A DNA stretch of 64,000 nt. It comes from Methylobacterium gregans. Lineage in GTDB: Bacteria > Pseudomonadota > Alphaproteobacteria > Rhizobiales > Beijerinckiaceae. The notes below the pieces were generated by a model. The model searched no databases. It was given only the letters and a program-made list of their open reading frames with translations, and had not been told where the DNA came from. The DNA is taken from contig NZ_BPQM01000059.1 in NCBI RefSeq assembly GCF_022179245.1, forward strand, positions 62,001 through 126,000, read 5' to 3'. How positions within the stretch are numbered: position 1 is the first letter of the stretch; the number at the start of each line of letters is the position of its first letter. Position numbers and translations under genes: made by a program. Positions 1 through 9,400 of this stretch are shown one piece after another.

Positions 1-41
1 TGCCAAAGGTCGCGCCGAAGGATATGATGGCGCCCCCGTGA
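1..41 (+). CDS. 3' tail of an upstream gene (partial)
   Basis: From base 3 a frame runs open and ends at a TGA at 39-41, giving a short tail ending K-D-M-M-A-P-P. The GTG start of the next gene overlaps this stop (GTGA), the same coupling used between later genes here, so a real upstream gene in the same operon is plausible. Only about a dozen codons are visible and no family can be assigned. Confidence 0.3.
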   Translation, partial: PKVAPKDMMAPP

Positions 42-1288
42 CCGAGTCGGCGGGCCCTGCTCCCGCCGGAGCGTCCCACATGGCGATCGCGCAGCTGCAT
101 CAGCCGGATGAGCCCTCCGCGACCGGAAGCGGCTCCGCGTCGGAAACGGGCTTTGCCTACGAGGTCCTCAAGCCGTTCACGTCCTTTGCGGACGTCTTAG
201 AGCCCTCCGTCTTCGTGCCGGTGCCGGACGATTGGTGGATCGGCCATTGCGACGTGATCGACTCGACCGGAGCGATCGCGGCCGGGCGCTACCGCGAGGT
301 GAATATGGCGGGCGCCGCCGCGATCGCGGCCGTCCGCAACGCGCTGCACGGCCGCGCCCTGGCCTTCGTGTTCGGGGGAGACGGAGCGAGCCTCGTCCTG
401 CCGCCGTCGGACCGAAGCACCGTCGAGGCGGCGCTCGCGGCGACCGTCACCTTCGTCCGGGACGAGCTCGGGCTTACGCTGCGCGCGGCCCTCGTCCCGG
501 TCCGCGCGGTCCGGGCGGCCGGGCACGACCTGCGCGTGGCGCGCTACGCTGCCTCCGAGTCGGTGGCCTACGCGATGTTCGAGGGTGGCGGCCTCGCCTT
601 CGCGGACGCGCGGACGAAGGCGGGTGCCTACGGGCTTCCCGCGGCGCCGGCGGGCGCCCGGCCCGACCTCACGGGGCTGTCCTGCCGCTTCGAGCCGGTG
701 CCGGCTGCGACCGGCCTTGTTCTCTCGGTGCTCGCGGTCCCGCTGACCGGAGCCGACCGGATGGCCGTCCGCGCCGCGCTGGCCGACATCCTTGGGCTGA
801 TCGAGGCGATGCCGCGCCTAGGTCACCCGTTGCCGGCCGCAGGGCCAGCGCTGGACTGGCCACCATCAGGCTGGGAGATCGAGGCGCGTCTGCGTGGTCC
901 GCTCCTCGGATCTCGGGTCTTGCGACGGTTGCAGGTCCTGATCCGCGCAGGCGTTTCATTCGCGATCTTCCGCAGCAGGCTGACGCTCGGGCGCTTTTCT
1001 CCGGGCCGCTATCTCCGCGAAGTCGTCGCCAACGCGGATTTCCGGAAGTTCGACGACGGCCTGCGCATGACCGTGGCCTGCGACGCGGCGACCGCCGATG
1101 CGGTCGAGGCCCGATTGCAGACCGCGCGTGCGGACGGAGTCCTGCGCTACGGCGTGCATCGCCAGAACGCCGCGGTCGTCACCTGCATCACACTGTCGGC
1201 GGTCGCGGCCGACCACTTCCACTTCGTTGACGGAGCCGCTGGCGGCTATACGCTCGCCGCGCGTCAGCTCAAGGCCGACGGTGCATGA
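38..1288 (+). CDS. DUF3095 protein, class III nucleotide-cyclase-like
   Basis: 416 residues. The conserved part begins near residue 40 with a Y-E-V-L-K-P-F and P-V-P-D-D-W-W pattern typical of DUF3095 (PF11294), a family whose members are sometimes annotated as adenylate cyclase without biochemical proof. Two acidic motifs resemble the metal-binding sites of class III cyclases: C-D72-V-I-D75-S-T and F-G-G-D115-G. The GTG at 38 overlaps the preceding stop; an in-frame ATG at 80 is an alternative and the first 38 residues are low-complexity. The 3' end overlaps the CNB-patatin gene by ATGA, so the two are translationally coupled. Cyclic nucleotide synthesis is an inference from fold motifs and from the partner's nucleotide-binding domain. 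Confidence 0.75.
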   Translation: MTESAGPAPAGASHMAIAQLHQPDEPSATGSGSASETGFAYEVLKPFTSFADVLEPSVFVPVPDDWWIGHCDVIDSTGAIAAGRYREVNMAGAAAIAAVRNALHGRALAFVFGGDGASLVLPPSDRSTVEAALAATVTFVRDELGLTLRAALVPVRAVRAAGHDLRVARYAASESVAYAMFEGGGLAFADARTKAGAYGLPAAPAGARPDLTGLSCRFEPVPAATGLVLSVLAVPLTGADRMAVRAALADILGLIEAMPRLGHPLPAAGPALDWPPSGWEIEARLRGPLLGSRVLRRLQVLIRAGVSFAIFRSRLTLGRFSPGRYLREVVANADFRKFDDGLRMTVACDAATADAVEARLQTARADGVLRYGVHRQNAAVVTCITLSAVAADHFHFVDGAAGGYTLAARQLKADGA

Positions 1289-3021
1289 ATGAGCCGCGGA
1301 TCCCCTTCCTATCCGGCCTCGACCCGGCCGCCCGTGCCGCAGTTCGCGACCGGATGGTCGGCATCGCCGTCGCAGGGGGCTGGCCGCTCTTTGAGGAGGG
1401 CGAGGCGGGCGATGCGCTCTACACGCTTGTCTCAGGCAGCGTTGGCATCTCGACCCGCGATGCACGCACCGGAGTCGTCCGGCGCGTCGCGCGTCTGGTC
1501 CCACCCGACTCAGTCGGTGAGATGGCGCTGCTTTCGGATGCGCCACGCTCGGCCACGGCGACAGCACTGCGCGACTCGCAGCTGCTGCGCCTGACCCGGG
1601 ACGCCTTCGAGGATATCGTCGCAGAGCAGCCGGGAACGCTGCTCTACTTCTCGCGTCTGCTCGCCGATCGGTTGCGCGCAGTCCAGAAAGCACGCCCGGT
1701 CGAGCGGGCACCGCGGACCTTCGCGATACTCGCGGTCACCGAAGGGCCTTCCGTCACCGAGTTCGGAACGCGGCTTGCCCTGGCCTTCGATGGTATTTTG
1801 CCGGGCCGGACGGGCTGCCTCGCACAGTGGCCGGAGGGTGTCGATGAATCGTGGTTCCACAGCTTCGAGGCGGGGCACGACCGTACGATCTACATCGCTC
1901 AACAGATCGACTGCCCTTGGTGCCGGCTCTGCCTGCGTCAGGCCGATCACGTCCTCCTGCTCGCCGCACCTGGCAAACCGCCCCGGCCCGACTGCGAGGC
2001 CTGCGTCGCCCGCACACGCTCGGAATGGGTGCGCATGGACCTCGTGGTCGATCAGCAGCCCGACGCAGAGCTTCCGCGACCGCTCCATCCGGCCGTCGCG
2101 GCTCTTCCAGCCTCATTGCGCATCCAGGTGCGCAGCGGGCAGCCGACCGACGTCTGCAGGCTTGCACGGTTGGCGAGCGGCTGCGCGCGCGGCGTCGCGT
2201 TCGGTGGCGGAGGAGCGCGCGGCCTCGCCCATCTCGGCGTGCTGCGAGCGTTGGAGGAGGCTGGCTGCGGCGTCGATTTCGTGGGCGGGACCAGCATGGG
2301 CGCGATCATCGCGGCGAGCATCGCGATGGGTTGGAGCCTGGAGCGCATCCACCATCAGACCATCGAGTCCTTCGTTGGGCAGAATCCGCTCAACGATTAC
2401 ACGCTGCCCTATCACGCGCTCACCCGCGGCGCGAAGGTCGATGCAGGGCTTGCCCAGCGTTTCGGCGGCGCACGGCTCGAGGACCTTTGGCTGCCCTTCT
2501 TCTGCGTCTCGTCGAACCTCACCACAGGCTCGGCAATGATCCATCACAACGGCGATCTACCCACGGCGCTACGTGCCAGCATCGCCATTCCCGGATTGCT
2601 GCCGCCGGTTTGCACCGAGGACGGCGTGCTCGTAGACGGCGGCATGATGAACAACCTGCCGGCGGACATCGCCGCCCGGATGGAGCGCGGTCCCGTGCTC
2701 GCGATCGACGTCGGCAGCGATCTCGCTTTCCAGACCATGCCGGCCCGGACCTGGCGCGGACGGGTTGTGCGGAGTTGGCTCGGAATGCCGGACGCCATGC
2801 CAGCGATCGTTCCGCTCCTTCTGCGCGCGGCGACCGTGTCCAGTGATGCGCAGACGATGATGGCCGTTGCCTCGGCGGCCGCAGTCCTCAAGCCGCGCCT
2901 CGCGGGGATCGATCTCCGAGCCTGGGCGTCCTACGAGACGATCGCGGGGATCGGCTATCGTTGTGCTCAGGAGGCACTCGGGGCTGGCCGCCTGGACAGC
3001 TGGCGCATGACGCAAGGATGA
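1285..3021 (+). CDS. Cyclic-nucleotide-binding domain / patatin-like phospholipase
   Basis: 578 residues. Residues about 8-125 form a CNB domain with a well-preserved phosphate-binding cassette (G78-E79 followed by P-R88-S-A), so ligand binding looks intact. A linker of about 170 residues contains a C-P-W-C-R-L-C cluster. The C-terminal patatin domain has the oxyanion loop G-G-G-G-A-R-G at 307-313, nucleophile elbow G-T-S337-M-G and catalytic D451 in D-G-G. The architecture is that of bacterial NTE-type serine lipases, which hydrolyse phospholipid or lysophospholipid acyl chains, probably at the inner membrane. The start ATG lies in the ATGA overlap with the cyclase-like gene, implying that the product of one gene may control the other. 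Confidence 0.88.
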   Translation: MNEPRIPFLSGLDPAARAAVRDRMVGIAVAGGWPLFEEGEAGDALYTLVSGSVGISTRDARTGVVRRVARLVPPDSVGEMALLSDAPRSATATALRDSQLLRLTRDAFEDIVAEQPGTLLYFSRLLADRLRAVQKARPVERAPRTFAILAVTEGPSVTEFGTRLALAFDGILPGRTGCLAQWPEGVDESWFHSFEAGHDRTIYIAQQIDCPWCRLCLRQADHVLLLAAPGKPPRPDCEACVARTRSEWVRMDLVVDQQPDAELPRPLHPAVAALPASLRIQVRSGQPTDVCRLARLASGCARGVAFGGGGARGLAHLGVLRALEEAGCGVDFVGGTSMGAIIAASIAMGWSLERIHHQTIESFVGQNPLNDYTLPYHALTRGAKVDAGLAQRFGGARLEDLWLPFFCVSSNLTTGSAMIHHNGDLPTALRASIAIPGLLPPVCTEDGVLVDGGMMNNLPADIAARMERGPVLAIDVGSDLAFQTMPARTWRGRVVRSWLGMPDAMPAIVPLLLRAATVSSDAQTMMAVASAAAVLKPRLAGIDLRAWASYETIAGIGYRCAQEALGAGRLDSWRMTQG

Positions 3022-3102
3022 CCGATACCGCAGCCTACGGAGCGGCTATCGCGAGCACAGCGCCGACTATGTACGGCGGCCCGCAGGATGGGGCATCGAC
3101 CT

Positions 3103-3511
3103 TCACTCTTGCGCCCATACCGGTCGTTCGACCGCGTTCCACCACATCGTCGAAGGAGACACCGGGGTGCGATCCGCCGCGAACCGCTCGATGATGCTGG
3201 CCGTCGTTAGGCTCTGGAACGGTGAGAACCCGCCCGCCCAGTACCGGGCGATCAGCTCGTCGTAGACCTCGCCTGCGACGACGTTGATCTCAAGCAGGTT
3301 GAGCCGCCGCACGCCGGCCAGCAGGTTGGCCCAGCGGGCCTCGACCTGCGCGCCGTGACGGCGCTCGGCCTCGCCGACGTCCTTCGTCCCGAGGCTGGCC
3401 TTCTCCTCGCGCCGGCCGACGAGGGCCAGGAGGTCCTTCGGGACCCGTCTGCGGAATCCAGAAGACGCCGGTCGTTGGATGGGGCAAGGGACGCAACATC
3501 GCCAGAACCAC
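3103..3511 (-). pseudogene. Frameshifted, truncated tyrosine-type integrase remnant
   Basis: Reading from 3511 on the minus strand, the first frame gives M-V-L-A-M-L-R-P-L-P-H-P-T-T-G-V-F-W, the usual opening of phage-type integrases with a DUF6538-like N-terminus. Dropping one extra base at 3457 restores F-R-R-R-V-P-K-D-L-L-A-L-V-G-R-R-E and then a S-L-G-T-K-D motif, continuing in frame to a stop at 3103. Only about 130 residues remain: the SAM-like N-terminal part is present and the catalytic C-terminal domain with its Arg/His/Tyr residues is absent. It lies 88 bases past the 3' end of tRNA-Ser on the same strand, the standard place for an island integrase. It cannot encode an active recombinase. 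Confidence 0.75.
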
Positions 3512-3572
3512 GTGTTTACCGCCCGTGTGTACTACTAAGCGGCCGCGAAGTTGCTGTTTCCCTTCGGTCTAT

Positions 3573-3593
3573 CTGAAAAATCAGGCTTTTCAG
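3573..3593 (-). terminator. Hairpin just downstream of tRNA-Ser
   Basis: The inverted repeat CTGAAAA / TTTTCAG with a seven-base loop sits seven bases after the CCA end of the tRNA. On the tRNA strand the right arm is preceded by extra T residues. It is unusually A/T-rich for this genome. It could terminate the tRNA transcript, or be part of the recombination site of the integrase remnant. Confidence 0.5.
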
Positions 3594-3599
3594 GTCAAT

Positions 3600-3689
3600 T
3601 GGCGGAGAGGGGGGGATTCGAACCCCCGATGGGCTTGCACCCATGCCGCATTTCGAGTGCGGTGCATTCAACCGCTCTGCCACCTCTCC
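3600..3689 (-). tRNA. tRNA-Ser(CGA)
   Basis: On the minus strand the sequence folds as a class II tRNA of 90 bases: acceptor GGAGAGG pairs with CCTCTCC, the anticodon stem CCGCA/TGCGG closes the loop C-T-CGA-A-A, a long variable arm follows, and the T-arm contains GGTTCGAATCC. Discriminator base G and an encoded CCA complete the 3' end. Anticodon CGA reads UCG serine codons. Its 3' half is a typical integration target, matching the adjacent integrase remnant. Confidence 0.97.
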
Positions 3690-3906
3690 ATCGACGCCGA
3701 CGCGCTAACGCGTTGCCGTCGCATCGATCTGCTGCCATGCTAATCGCTCGAGCAGCTTCGGCTCCGGGCACCGGATCGATGTCGGGGCTATAGCGAAGCA
3801 TCAGCAGCGTGGCAAGCCGTTCCGGCGTTTCTGAGCACTGGAACCTGGCGATGCCACACCTGCACGAGAGGGCGACCCCTTCGGGAGTGGGGCCGGGCTG
3901 CGGGGA

Positions 3907-5733
3907 TCAAGGTCCTCGCTCAGCGGCGAGCGCCGCCGTGATTGTCCGGGCGAAGGCTACCGGATCGCGGGGGATGTCGCCATCCTGTATGCGGGCAAGG
4001 TCGAGAAGGGTACCTGCGGCCGCCGGCACCGCTTCGGCCGGACCTTCCGCCAGGGCGCGGATCAGGGGGTGACGCGGGTTGATCTCCAACACGGCTTGAC
4101 CACCATTGCGGCCGGCCCGTCGCAGCAGGCGCTGCATCTGCAGATCCGGGCCCGTGCCGGCCGAGAGAACCACCGCGCTCTCGACGAGCCTGTCCGTCGT
4201 GCGCACGTCCGCGACGTCGGGCCCGAGCGCCGCCTTGATGGCGGTGACGAGTGCGTCGATGCCGGCGGGCGGCTCGGAGGGCTCGTCAGCGATGGGAAAC
4301 TTCGAGAGGTCGAGCCCGCCCTGGGTAACCGAGCGCAGCGGCTTGTCTGCGAAGCGCGCGAGCGCCTCGGGCCAGAAGGCGTCGACGTGGTCGGACAGGA
4401 GCAGCACCTCGAGGCCGCGGACGCGGAAGCCCTCAAGCTGCGGCGAGGATCCCAGCGCCTCCGCGTCGTCTGCGACGAGATAGTAGATCGCCTCCTGACC
4501 GTCCTTCATGCGTACGACGTAGTCGGGCAGGCTCGTCCAGCCGTCGACGGACGAGGAGCGGAAGCGCAGCAGCGGCGCGATCTCTGTGCGGCGCTCGTGG
4601 TCCTCGTAGATGCCCTCCTTGAGGATCGGGCCGAAATTCTCCCAGAAGGCCTGGTAGTCCTCCGCGTTCTTGGCGCGGCCCGTGAGCTCCGAGAGAACGC
4701 GGCCGGTGACAGCCCGGCGGATCCGCGCAAGCGCCGGCGTCGATTGCAGCATCTCGCGCGAGACGTTGAGGGGGAGATCCTCGGTATCGACCACGCCCTG
4801 GACGAAGCGCAGCCACGGCGGCAGCAGCTCGGCCTCATCGGTGATAAACATCCGGCGCACATGCAGCCGCACCTTGCTCTGCCGCTCGTTTTCGAGCGCC
4901 TGGAACGGCTTCATGCCGGGCACGAAGAGGAGGGCGGAGAACTCGAGCTGTCCCTCGGCACGCCAGTGCAGGGTAGCCCAGGGCTTGTCGAAGTTCATGC
5001 CGACCGTGCGGTAGAATTCCTCGTACTGCTCGGGCGTGACCTCGCTCTTCGACTTGCGCCAGAGGGCGGTGCCTTGGTTGGCCGCCTCCTCGCGACCGTC
5101 CTGAACGATCGCGATCGGCACAGTAATGAAATCGGCCCATTTGCGAACGAGGTGGTCGAGCCGGTGAGCCTCCAGATACTCGTCCGCATCCGTCTTGAGA
5201 TGGAGCACGATGTCGGTGCCGGGCTCGGATCGCTCCGCGCGCTCCAGCGTGTAGCTGCCCTGGCCGTCGGAGGCCCAGGTCCAGGCCTCGTCGGTGCCCG
5301 CGCGGCGCGAGGTGACGGTGACCCGGTCGGCCACCATGAAGGCGGAGTAGAAGCCGACGCCGAACTGGCCGATCAGGCTCGGCCGGTCCTCGGCCTTGGC
5401 GCTCTCGAGCGACTGCGAGAAGGCTCGCGTGCCCGAGCGGGCGATGGTGCCGAGATTCTGCGCCAGATCCTCGCGGGTCATGCCGATGCCGGCATCCGAG
5501 ACGGTGAGCGCGCGCGCCGCCTTGTCGGGGGCGATGCGCACCTTCGCGTCGGGCGGCAGGGCGCTCGCGGCCGAGGTCAGCGCCTCGAAGCGCCGCCGGT
5601 CCATCGCGTCGGCGGCGTTGGCCACGAGTTCGCGCAGGAAGATCTCGCGGTCGGAGTAGAGGGCGTGCACCACGAGGTCGAGAAGGCGCCCGACCTCGGC
5701 ACCGAATTCGTGTCGCTCCACCGTCTCACTCAC
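3907..5733 (-). CDS. htpG: Chaperone HtpG (Hsp90 family)
   Basis: 608 residues, close to the usual bacterial Hsp90 length. The N-terminal GHKL ATPase shows the conserved E-L-V-A-N-A-A-D-A block that carries the Mg/ATP residues, D-A-G-I-G-M and [10 protein letters not shown]. The middle domain has N-V-S-R-E-M-L-Q with the catalytic arginine, and a C-terminal dimerisation domain follows. HtpG is an ATP-driven cytosolic chaperone for late folding and stress recovery. It starts at GTG 5733 with a strong GAGGAGG ribosome site, and a heat-shock-type promoter can be proposed just upstream. The gene stands alone on the minus strand. Confidence 0.97.
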   Translation of the reverse strand: MSETVERHEFGAEVGRLLDLVVHALYSDREIFLRELVANAADAMDRRRFEALTSAASALPPDAKVRIAPDKAARALTVSDAGIGMTREDLAQNLGTIARSGTRAFSQSLESAKAEDRPSLIGQFGVGFYSAFMVADRVTVTSRRAGTDEAWTWASDGQGSYTLERAERSEPGTDIVLHLKTDADEYLEAHRLDHLVRKWADFITVPIAIVQDGREEAANQGTALWRKSKSEVTPEQYEEFYRTVGMNFDKPWATLHWRAEGQLEFSALLFVPGMKPFQALENERQSKVRLHVRRMFITDEAELLPPWLRFVQGVVDTEDLPLNVSREMLQSTPALARIRRAVTGRVLSELTGRAKNAEDYQAFWENFGPILKEGIYEDHERRTEIAPLLRFRSSSVDGWTSLPDYVVRMKDGQEAIYYLVADDAEALGSSPQLEGFRVRGLEVLLLSDHVDAFWPEALARFADKPLRSVTQGGLDLSKFPIADEPSEPPAGIDALVTAIKAALGPDVADVRTTDRLVESAVVLSAGTGPDLQMQRLLRRAGRNGGQAVLEINPRHPLIRALAEGPAEAVPAAAGTLLDLARIQDGDIPRDPVAFARTITAALAAERGP

Positions 5734-5769
5734 CGCAGCGCCTCCTCGAACAGGGAAAATGCGGGGGCG

Positions 5770-5798
5770 ATATGCCGTCGCGGGCCGGCGAATTCAAT
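5770..5798 (-). promoter_or_regulatory. Putative RpoH (sigma-32) promoter of htpG
   Basis: On the minus strand ATTGAA is followed after 15 bases by CGGCATAT, close to the heat-shock consensus (CTTGAA, 13-17 bases, CCCCATNT). It would place the transcription start about 30 bases ahead of the htpG GTG. Heat-shock control of htpG is well established in proteobacteria; the match here was found by eye and the -10 half is imperfect. Confidence 0.4.
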
Positions 5799-5846
5799 GT
5801 GCGCTTACCGATGGGATACCCGAGGCTAACCCGTCCGATCCCGCGC

Positions 5847-6284
5847 TCAGGCCGCGACGAGGAGGGCCGCGCCGGCGACCCCGGAGAGGACGAGGCGCAG
5901 CCGCCCGAGCCAGCGCGGGACGAGGCCGCGGCGGGGCAGGTCCTGATCGACCAGGCCCCAGGCCAGCACGAGGACGCCGAGGATGCGCAGATCCCAGGGG
6001 GCGGGGGCGGCGAGCGCCGCCCAGGCGATCAGCGAGGGCACGATCGCCAGCAGGTAGTCGCCGCTGCCGGCGTTGCGCGCGGCGGCCGCGCCCCAGCGGA
6101 TCCCGCCGAGGAAGGAAGCGATGACCGCGCCGTAGGCGGAGAGGATCGTGCGCGGGCTCAGGCCCAGCGTGCCGAGCCCGCCGTCGTTTCCGGCGACCGA
6201 CAGGGCGGCGAAGCCGAGGAACGGGACCAGCCCGGCCACGCCGAGGATGACAGCCCCCATCGGGACCGGATTCAGGCGTGCCAT
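5847..6284 (-). CDS. DUF3429 small inner-membrane protein
   Basis: 145 residues with four or five hydrophobic segments, spanning roughly residues 10-30, 45-62, 76-95, 98-112 and 125-143. The pattern P-F-L-G-F-A-A near the start and A-S-F-L-G-G-I-R-W-G in the middle are hallmarks of DUF3429 proteins. The function of the family is not known. It lies between htpG and the PodJ-like gene on the same strand with gaps of over 100 bases on both sides, so it probably has its own promoter. Confidence 0.8.
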   Translation of the reverse strand: MARLNPVPMGAVILGVAGLVPFLGFAALSVAGNDGGLGTLGLSPRTILSAYGAVIASFLGGIRWGAAAARNAGSGDYLLAIVPSLIAWAALAAPAPWDLRILGVLVLAWGLVDQDLPRRGLVPRWLGRLRLVLSGVAGAALLVAA

Positions 6285-6425
6285 TCACCCTCCGCTCGGC
6301 CGCCATCCGCGGACCGGTGGGACCCGCGGCAGGGCCGCGCGGCGCGAGCCGCGAGCCCGAGCGTTATACGGACGCGGCCAAGCCCGGTTCCAGCATGCGG
6401 CGACCCGCCCCGTCAAACCCCGCAC

Positions 6426-9400
6426 CTAAACCCCGCGGCTGCGGCCGGGGGGCGTGAAAGCGTTGGCGCCGGGCGCGGGCGCACCGAGCAGCGTCATCGC
6501 GCCGCCGTCCGCGGCCTGCGGCGGCTCGTTCACGGCGGGGTCGAGCCGGCGCGGCTTGAAGGTGGCGGCCAGCGTCTTGGCGCTCGCCAGATCCGCCGGG
6601 CTCAGCTTGTTGGCGACGTCGTCGCGCTTGCGGCCCGCATCGTCGTCCCCCTGCGCCGCGGCGGCCGAGAACCAGACGTAGGACTGCACCAGATCCTGGC
6701 CGAGCCCGAGTCCACGGGCGTAGAGCACCCCGAGATTGTACTGGCTGTCGCGCAGGCCGTACTCGGCGCCCTGCCTGAACCAGGAGGCCGCCGAGGCGTA
6801 ATCCGGCTTGCCGTTGGCGGCGGGGCTCTCGGCGTAGATCACCGCGAGGTTGTGCATGGACCGGGCATGGCCCTGCTCGGCCGCGCGGCCGTACCAGAGC
6901 TTGGCCTGGGCGAGGTCGCGAGCGACGCCCGAACCCTTCTCGAAATGGCCGCCGAGCTTGTACTGGGCCGGGGCGTAGCCGGCGGCCGCGAGTTTCTCGA
7001 ACAGTTTGGCGGCGAGCGCGAGGTCGCGGGTCACGCCGCGGCCGTCCGCTGCGCGCGCGGCCAGTTCCCAGGCCGCCGCACCGTCGCCGTCGAGCACCGC
7101 CTGCCGCAGCTTGGCGAGCCCGGAGGGCAGTCCGGCGAGATCGCCCGAGAGGGCGGCGGCCCCGGAGATCCGCGGCGGGCCGGAGCGCGCGCGGGCCGGG
7201 GCGGCCGGCTCGGCGGGGATCGCCTGCGTGGTCAGCGGGTCGGCGAGCGCGGTCTTCGGTGCCTCGGCGGTCTTGTCGGCCTTGACGGTGTCGGCCTTCA
7301 TGGTGTCGGCCTTGGCGGTCCCGGTCTTGCCGGCATCGGCCTTGCCGGCATCGGCGCCCGCAGCCTCTGATTTCGCGGCCTCGGATCTGGCAGCCTCCGG
7401 CTTGGCGGCCTCAGGGGCGGCCACGCGCGACACCGGGGTGGAGGGGTCGGGCTCGCTCACATGCGTGCCGATCGCCTGCAGGGCGCCCAGCGCCAGCACG
7501 ATCGCCGCGAGGCCGAGCAGGAGCGGGCGGCGGCGGCGGTCGATCTCGGCGCGCAGCCGCGCGAGCCGGCCCCCGGCCGGCGCCGGGGCCTTGTCGGGCC
7601 GGCCGCCGAGGCGTAGGTCGCGCCGCTCGCTCGCCGCCTCGGTCGCGAGCTCCGCCTGGGCAGCCTGCGCGGCGCGCCGGGCGGCGGCGATGAAGCTCGT
7701 CTTGATGTCGGCGGTCCCGTCCTCGCCCGAAGGCAGCTCGTCGCCGAGTCCGCGGGCATGCGGAAGGTCGGCCTCCGCCAGGCGGGTTTCGGGCAGGCGG
7801 CCCTCCGGAAGGGCGCGGCTCCGGGCCTCGCGCTGCGGCCGGCCCGCGCCGGGCTCGAGCAGCTCGTCACCGTGTTGGGCGGCCGACTGCGCGGCGGCCC
7901 GCTTCATCTCCGGGCGGCGACGGCGCTCGGTCTCGCCCCGGGCGAGATCGGCCGCCGTGGAGGCCATCAGCTGCTCCTCCAGGCTCGGCTGGCGCAGGCC
8001 GGCCTGCAGGGCGGCTCCGTCGGCAGCGGGGTCGAGGCGGTTCATCAGGCGGTCGAGGGCGGACTGCACACCGTCGAGCATCGCGCCGAGCCGCTGGTCG
8101 GAGGCGGTCTGCCGGGCTTGCAGGTCGGCGAGGCCGGCCCGCAGCAGGCCGATCTCGCCGCGGTCCTGCGGGGCGACGCGCTCGGCGAGGCTCGCGGCGA
8201 CCGCCTCGCGGGCGGCGCGCTCGATCACGTCCGCATCGGGCGCTTGGTCGCGCAGGGCCGCCATCTGGGCGAGCAGGTCGCCCATTGTGCGCTCCAGGCT
8301 CGCCAGCGCTGGGTCGGCGCCGCCGGATTCGAGGCGCTTGGCGAGGATGAGGACCTGCTTCTCCAGGGCGTCGAGCCCGTCCGTGCCGGCGCGGTCGCCC
8401 GCCCGGTCGCCGACGCGATCCACCTTCTCGGCGAGGTTGCTCAGCATGGCGTGGATCGACGCGAAATCCTCGCCCGCCACCGCCCGCCCGCGCGGACCCT
8501 CGTTCGGGTTCTCGCCGAACCGCTCGCCGAGCTGTTCGCCGAGCCGCTCGCTCAACCCCTCGAGACGGCCGATCAGGTCGTCGACGGGTTGGGTGCTCGC
8601 CCGCTCGACCTTGTCGGCCAGCGCGTCGATGCGGCCGAGGATCTTGCGCGACTCGGCGGGGTCCTGTCCGCCGGCCCGCTCGTGCAGGGCGTCAAGCTTC
8701 GTGGCCATCGCCCGCATCTGGTCGACGAAGGCGGCGGGCGCGGGGGCGGCGAGGCCGCTGCGGATCTCCTCGAGGAGCGGCCGCAGGGTCGCGCTGCCCT
8801 CGGCCTTCGCGGCCTCCCTGGCGGCCTCCTTCGCAGCGTCCTTGGCGGCTTCCTGGAGCTGGGCGATCTGGGTGCTGATCGCCTGCATGCCCTGGGCGAG
8901 ACTCTGGATCCGCTCCGGGCCGGCCAGGGTGCCGAGCAGGCGGCGGATCTCGTCGAGTTCCTGGAACAGCGTGTCGAGCGCGCGCCCGTCGGATCCGGGG
9001 CCAGCGGCGGCGACGCTGTCGAGGCGCGCGGCGAGGCGCCTCACCTCGTCGGCCATGCGGCCGTGCACGTCGTCCGCGACCTCTCCGGCCAGACGCTCGA
9101 CGTGCTGGCGGATCGACTCGATCGGGGCCGTGATGGCGGCGAGATCGGCCGAGGGCTGGGCCCGCTCGACGTTGGTCGCCAGCGAGATCATCGCCTGTTC
9201 GAGCGCGCCGACGTCGCGGCTTGTGGCGAGGCTGCCGATCGATTCGCGCAGCCGCAGGGTCTCGCGCTGCAGTTCGGACACCGCCTCCGCGGTATCGATC
9301 ATCAGATCCTCGTGCAGGCCGGCGTCCAGGCGCCGGGCGAGGTCCCGGCGCATGCCCGCGACGATGCTGGGCTCGCCCGCGGCGCGGCGGACCGGCGCTG

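Noticed and set aside
4069-5829. Long open frame (586 codons) on the plus strand opposite htpG
   Set aside because: It is the mirror of a strongly conserved Hsp90 gene; its translation is rich in Arg/Glu/His as expected for an antisense shadow and has no family motifs.
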